Assembly (NCBI GenBank): GCA_030429365.1
Contig: JAUIEW010000018.1
Coordinates: forward strand, 1 to 37,665
DNA length: 37,665 nucleotides
Reading direction: 5' to 3'
From: Phycisphaerae bacterium
Lineage (GTDB): Bacteria; Planctomycetota; Phycisphaerae; UBA1845
Position 1 is the first letter of the stretch, and each line of letters opens with the position of its first letter. The notes below the pieces were generated by a model. That model was not told the origin of the DNA and ran no database searches. It saw only the letters and a list, made by a program, of their open reading frames with translations. Position numbers and translations under genes: made by a program. Positions 35,137 through 37,665 of the stretch are shown here, piece by piece.

Positions 35137-35215
35137 GATGATCGTTGTAGTGTGCTTCCCCCATACTCTATCAGTCCTCGTGCGTCACTGCCAAGAAATC
35201 GCCGGCAATCGCCAA

Positions 35216-35232
35216 GTGACAATGTTTGTCAC
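35216..35232. promoter_or_regulatory. 17-bp palindrome upstream of Crp/Fnr gene
   Basis: GTGACAA-TGT-TTGTCAC is a perfect 7-bp inverted repeat between the divergent mgtC-type and Crp/Fnr genes. The form GTGAC-N7-GTCAC recurs at 36316-36332, making it a candidate site for the Crp/Fnr regulator. Confidence 0.5.
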
Positions 35233-35490
35233 CAACGGCACGGTGCGCCGCGTTGGAACGACTCATCGACTCTCCCATGCCTAATTACATGGGCGCCCCG
35301 TCCAACTAAGAGTCGTCAAACGGCGACCGTTACAATATGCCAGAATGACAAATCCAAGGTCACAACTGAAACGAATTCCGAACAACGGCGCTATGGGCTT
35401 AACTTATATGGTGTTCATGGCTGCCCCGCGTTTCCCACGTTTTCTCCGGGCTGATCTTGCGGCGAACTCAAGGGCTTGTAAGCTTTGGGC

Positions 35491-36183
35491 ATGGCTGGAG
35501 ATGCCGAGACAAACAGCTACGAGGAATTCGCGGAGATGGCGGCGGACACTTCCGATCGGCGGTGGCTTGCTAGTCAACTGGCGAACGGGGCTCAGACCGT
35601 GCGTCTCGCGGCTGGGACTACGATCTTCAACGAAGGCAACCCATGTACGTCACTCGCCTTCCTGGTCAAGGGTTCTGTTCGCGTCTGCAAGCGGTCGCCC
35701 AATGGTCGCCAAGTCACGCTATATCGCGTGCACCCTGGCGAAGCTTGTGTTCTGACGACCTGCTGTGTGCTTCGACAGTCCGCGTTTCCCGCTGACGCAT
35801 TCACTGAGGGGGAGATCGAGGCACTGGTTGTCTCTGCGGATGCGTTCCGGACTTGGTTTGAGAGCGAACCATTTTGGCGGCGATTTGTCATCGAATTGGT
35901 TTCTGATCGCATCGGGCAATTATTGGGGTTGGTTGACGCTGTTGTGTTTAAGCGCACAGACGTCCGCTTGGCTCAGTACCTGCTGACGCACGCTCGTGTC
36001 GATTCCGGGAGCGTTGAGTTGACCCACGAGGCGGCGGCCGCTGAGATCGGTACAGCGCGCGAAGTCGTCAGCCGGATTCTTGAGCGGTTCGCCTCCGTTG
36101 GCGTCGTCCAGACCCAACGCGGGCGGGTTGAGATTCTCGACATGCAACGGCTTGGTGAGATTGCCGATCCCGATCCGACCTGA
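35491..36183 (+). CDS. Crp/Fnr-family transcriptional regulator
   Basis: A 230-aa regulator. The N-terminal cyclic-nucleotide-binding beta-roll (about 35-145) contains AAGTTIFNEGNPCTSLAFLVKGSVRV, VTLYRVHPGEACVLTTCCVL and FPADAFTEGEIEALVV. A long dimer helix follows, then a C-terminal HTH_Crp domain: DVRLAQYLL, LTHEAAAAEIGTAREVVSRILERFASVGVV and RGRVEILD. The N-terminal cysteine cluster of true FNR is absent, so an oxygen-labile 4Fe-4S centre is unlikely; the RxSR set for cAMP is also not evident. It resembles the GxACVLTTxC subgroup, whose ligands are mostly unknown. ATG at 35491 has only a weak upstream site (AAGGG). Palindromes before and after the gene may be its targets. Confidence 0.92.
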   Translation: MAGDAETNSYEEFAEMAADTSDRRWLASQLANGAQTVRLAAGTTIFNEGNPCTSLAFLVKGSVRVCKRSPNGRQVTLYRVHPGEACVLTTCCVLRQSAFPADAFTEGEIEALVVSADAFRTWFESEPFWRRFVIELVSDRIGQLLGLVDAVVFKRTDVRLAQYLLTHARVDSGSVELTHEAAAAEIGTAREVVSRILERFASVGVVQTQRGRVEILDMQRLGEIADPDPT

Positions 36184-36236
36184 CGCACGGTCGTGTACGG
36201 CTTCAATTCGGCGTCTTCATCTTTTCTTGCTCAAAT

Positions 36237-36249
36237 GTGACATCGTCAC
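36237..36249. promoter_or_regulatory. Short palindrome GTGAC-ATC-GTCAC
   Basis: A perfect 5-bp inverted repeat 54 bases after the Crp/Fnr stop codon, with the same arms as the 17-bp palindromes but a 3-base centre. It may be a chance match or a spacing variant. Confidence 0.25.
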
Positions 36250-36315
36250 GTAGAAGTGCACCCCCCTTATCGATAGTCTGAATCTCCGGCGCGGTGGAGC
36301 GCCCCATCCATTGCA

Positions 36316-36332
36316 GTGACGCGTTGTGTCAC
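36316..36332. promoter_or_regulatory. 17-bp palindrome upstream of the beta-helix gene
   Basis: GTGAC-GCGTTGT-GTCAC has the same arms and the same 7-base centre as the site at 35216-35232. It lies 48 bases before the ATG of the beta-helix protein gene, a position that fits an operator. Confidence 0.45.
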
Positions 36333-36380
36333 GTTTTTGATGATGGGCTGACACTGAAAGCAAATACAGGAGACAGCACA

Positions 36381-37665
36381 ATGAACGCAAGGACGACGCT
36401 TCGACGAATGTGTTTGGTGTTGATCGTGACAACCGCCGCACACGCGGGGACAGTCACCGTGACGACTGTATCGGATAGCGTGGATATTGACTGGCAAACT
36501 GCGACGATCTCCGACTTGCCTGGGCCGGACGGAGTCGTCTCGTTTTCCGAAGCGATGATCGCGAGCAATAACACGCCAGGACACGATACCGTCGCATTTG
36601 CAATTCCCGCGGGTGAACTGGGTTGGTGCTGCCCGCAATTCGACGGCATCGCCGTGTTTCATTCCATCACCGGCTTCTACTGGCGGGCAAACGACGAGGT
36701 CACCGTTGATGGCACGACGCAAACCACGTTCGCGGGCGACACCAACCCTGACGGCGCTGAGGTTCTCCTCTATGGTGAAACGTTCTACCTGAACGACAAC
36801 AACAGCACGTTTCGTGGCTTTCACAGCACGGCAGTGGACTCGAGCGGAGCCAACAACCTGATCGAAGGTAATACCGGGGGAACGCACGTGACCCTCTTTG
36901 CTGGCGGTGGCAGCACGGTGCGGAATAACGAATGCGGCACGATCAAGATTGACCGTTCGAACGATAACGTCGTCGTTGGCAACACTGCCCAGCGCGTGCG
37001 CGTGCTGGGGTTCGGCAGTTCAGATCCAGCGATGAACAACCGCATTGGCGGTCCGGCCACACTCGATCGCAACTTCCTGACCGGGTACGGTACCTGGAAC
37101 AGCGAGGGGCTTCCTGCCGGCGCGGCGGTTCAACTCGCATGGACTCAGGATACGTTGATTGAAAACAACTGGATCGGTACGACGCCGGACGGCCTCGCCC
37201 AAGGCAACCTTGCCTGCACGATGGGCATCAATATGGACTCCGAGAACCACGACATCGTGATTCGCAACAATCGTATTGCCGGGATACTCGGTCGTGGCCA
37301 GGGACCGCATCACGCTGGCCAACTGTTCGGCTGGGCGATTTACTTCTGGGGGACGACCTCCAATATCGAAATCAGCGGCAACACCATCGGGCTCGACGCC
37401 AACGGCAATTCTTCTCTCGGCAGTGTCTGGGGGATCAACGTTGATAACTTCTCAGGCTACTCCGTGGACGGTGCTCGTGTCATCGACAATGTCATCGCCG
37501 GGCATATTTTCAATGGCGTGCGCGTCGGACCCACCGCGACCATGCGTTTGTCGGCCAACTCGATCTACGACAACGGCTGGCTGGGCATCGATCTGATTCC
37601 CACCAACTTCACCAACGGCGTCAGCCTCAACGATTCGTTCGACGCGGATGCGGGCGGTAACGGCG
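36381..37665 (+). CDS. Secreted parallel beta-helix protein, 3'-truncated
   Basis: The frame is open from this ATG to the window edge (428 codons visible). AGGAGA ends seven bases before it. A signal peptide is evident (MNARTTLRRMCLVLIVTTAAHAG, cleavage near AHA). The next segment, VTVTTVSDSVD...GPDGVVSFSEAMIASNN, is the variant of the planctomycete 'CSLREAI' entry motif that opens right-handed beta-helix surface proteins. It is followed by many Asn-rich coil repeats (NNLIEGN, STVRNNECG, NVVVGN, TLIENNWIG, DIVIRNNRIAG, IEISGNTIG, RVIDNVIAG, MRLSANSIYDNG) typical of NosD/pectate-lyase-like helices. It probably continues into a C-terminal sorting or dockerin region outside the window. No catalytic residues can be assigned. 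Confidence 0.88.
   Translation, partial: MNARTTLRRMCLVLIVTTAAHAGTVTVTTVSDSVDIDWQTATISDLPGPDGVVSFSEAMIASNNTPGHDTVAFAIPAGELGWCCPQFDGIAVFHSITGFYWRANDEVTVDGTTQTTFAGDTNPDGAEVLLYGETFYLNDNNSTFRGFHSTAVDSSGANNLIEGNTGGTHVTLFAGGGSTVRNNECGTIKIDRSNDNVVVGNTAQRVRVLGFGSSDPAMNNRIGGPATLDRNFLTGYGTWNSEGLPAGAAVQLAWTQDTLIENNWIGTTPDGLAQGNLACTMGINMDSENHDIVIRNNRIAGILGRGQGPHHAGQLFGWAIYFWGTTSNIEISGNTIGLDANGNSSLGSVWGINVDNFSGYSVDGARVIDNVIAGHIFNGVRVGPTATMRLSANSIYDNGWLGIDLIPTNFTNGVSLNDSFDADAGGNG

Overview
The window looks like a chromosomal segment of a planctomycete, most likely of class Phycisphaerae. The assignment is an inference from gene content: membrane-anchored Ser/Thr kinases of the PknB/TPR type, ECF sigma factors coupled to them, and very large secreted proteins built from Asp/Cys/Asn-rich calcium-type repeats, HAF repeats, YWTD propellers and dockerin-like C-termini. 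No rRNA or ribosomal marker gene is present to confirm it.

Layout. (1) 1-5669: a 5'-truncated TPR kinase on the plus strand meets a paralogous TPR kinase on the minus strand tail to tail; the second overlaps its upstream ECF sigma gene by 4 bases (GTGA). (2) 6036-10241: divergent from that pair, a 1401-aa lipoprotein whose centre resembles the pore-forming half of anthrax protective antigen. (3) 10879-13866: a second kinase/ECF sigma pair. (4) 14117-24040: divergent from it, two giant secreted proteins of 2141 and 1136 aa; the second carries a phospholipase-A2-like motif. (5) 24513-26758: a complete tRNA-Gly(CCC), then a compact ArsR - AHSA1 - DoxX-like - DUF1801 operon bounded by imperfect inverted repeats. 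The 3' half of the same tRNA lies at 10617-10658 and the 5' half at 26720-26758; they share only the anticodon-loop octamer, so a tRNA gene seems to have been split by about 16 kb of inserted DNA that holds an intact copy.

(6) 27197-30034: an Old-Yellow-Enzyme family oxidoreductase, a MarR regulator with a palindromic operator, and an ankyrin protein. (7) 30549-32936: a decaheme OmcA/MtrC-type surface cytochrome with a collagen-like linker. (8) 33165-34181: a lipoprotein that matches plant violaxanthin de-epoxidase in its cysteine spacing and lipocalin segments. (9) 34374-36183: an MgtC/SapB membrane protein and a Crp/Fnr regulator with matching 17-bp palindromes upstream of it and downstream of it. 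(10) 36381-end: the start of a secreted parallel beta-helix protein.

Functionally, most of the window concerns the cell surface and how it is controlled. The arrangement [kinase - ECF sigma, divergent from a giant calcium-repeat surface protein] occurs twice, suggesting that each kinase/sigma pair controls its neighbouring surface protein. The least expected genes are the protective-antigen-like lipoprotein, the violaxanthin de-epoxidase homologue and the decaheme cytochrome. All function calls are from reading sequence motifs; no database search was run.
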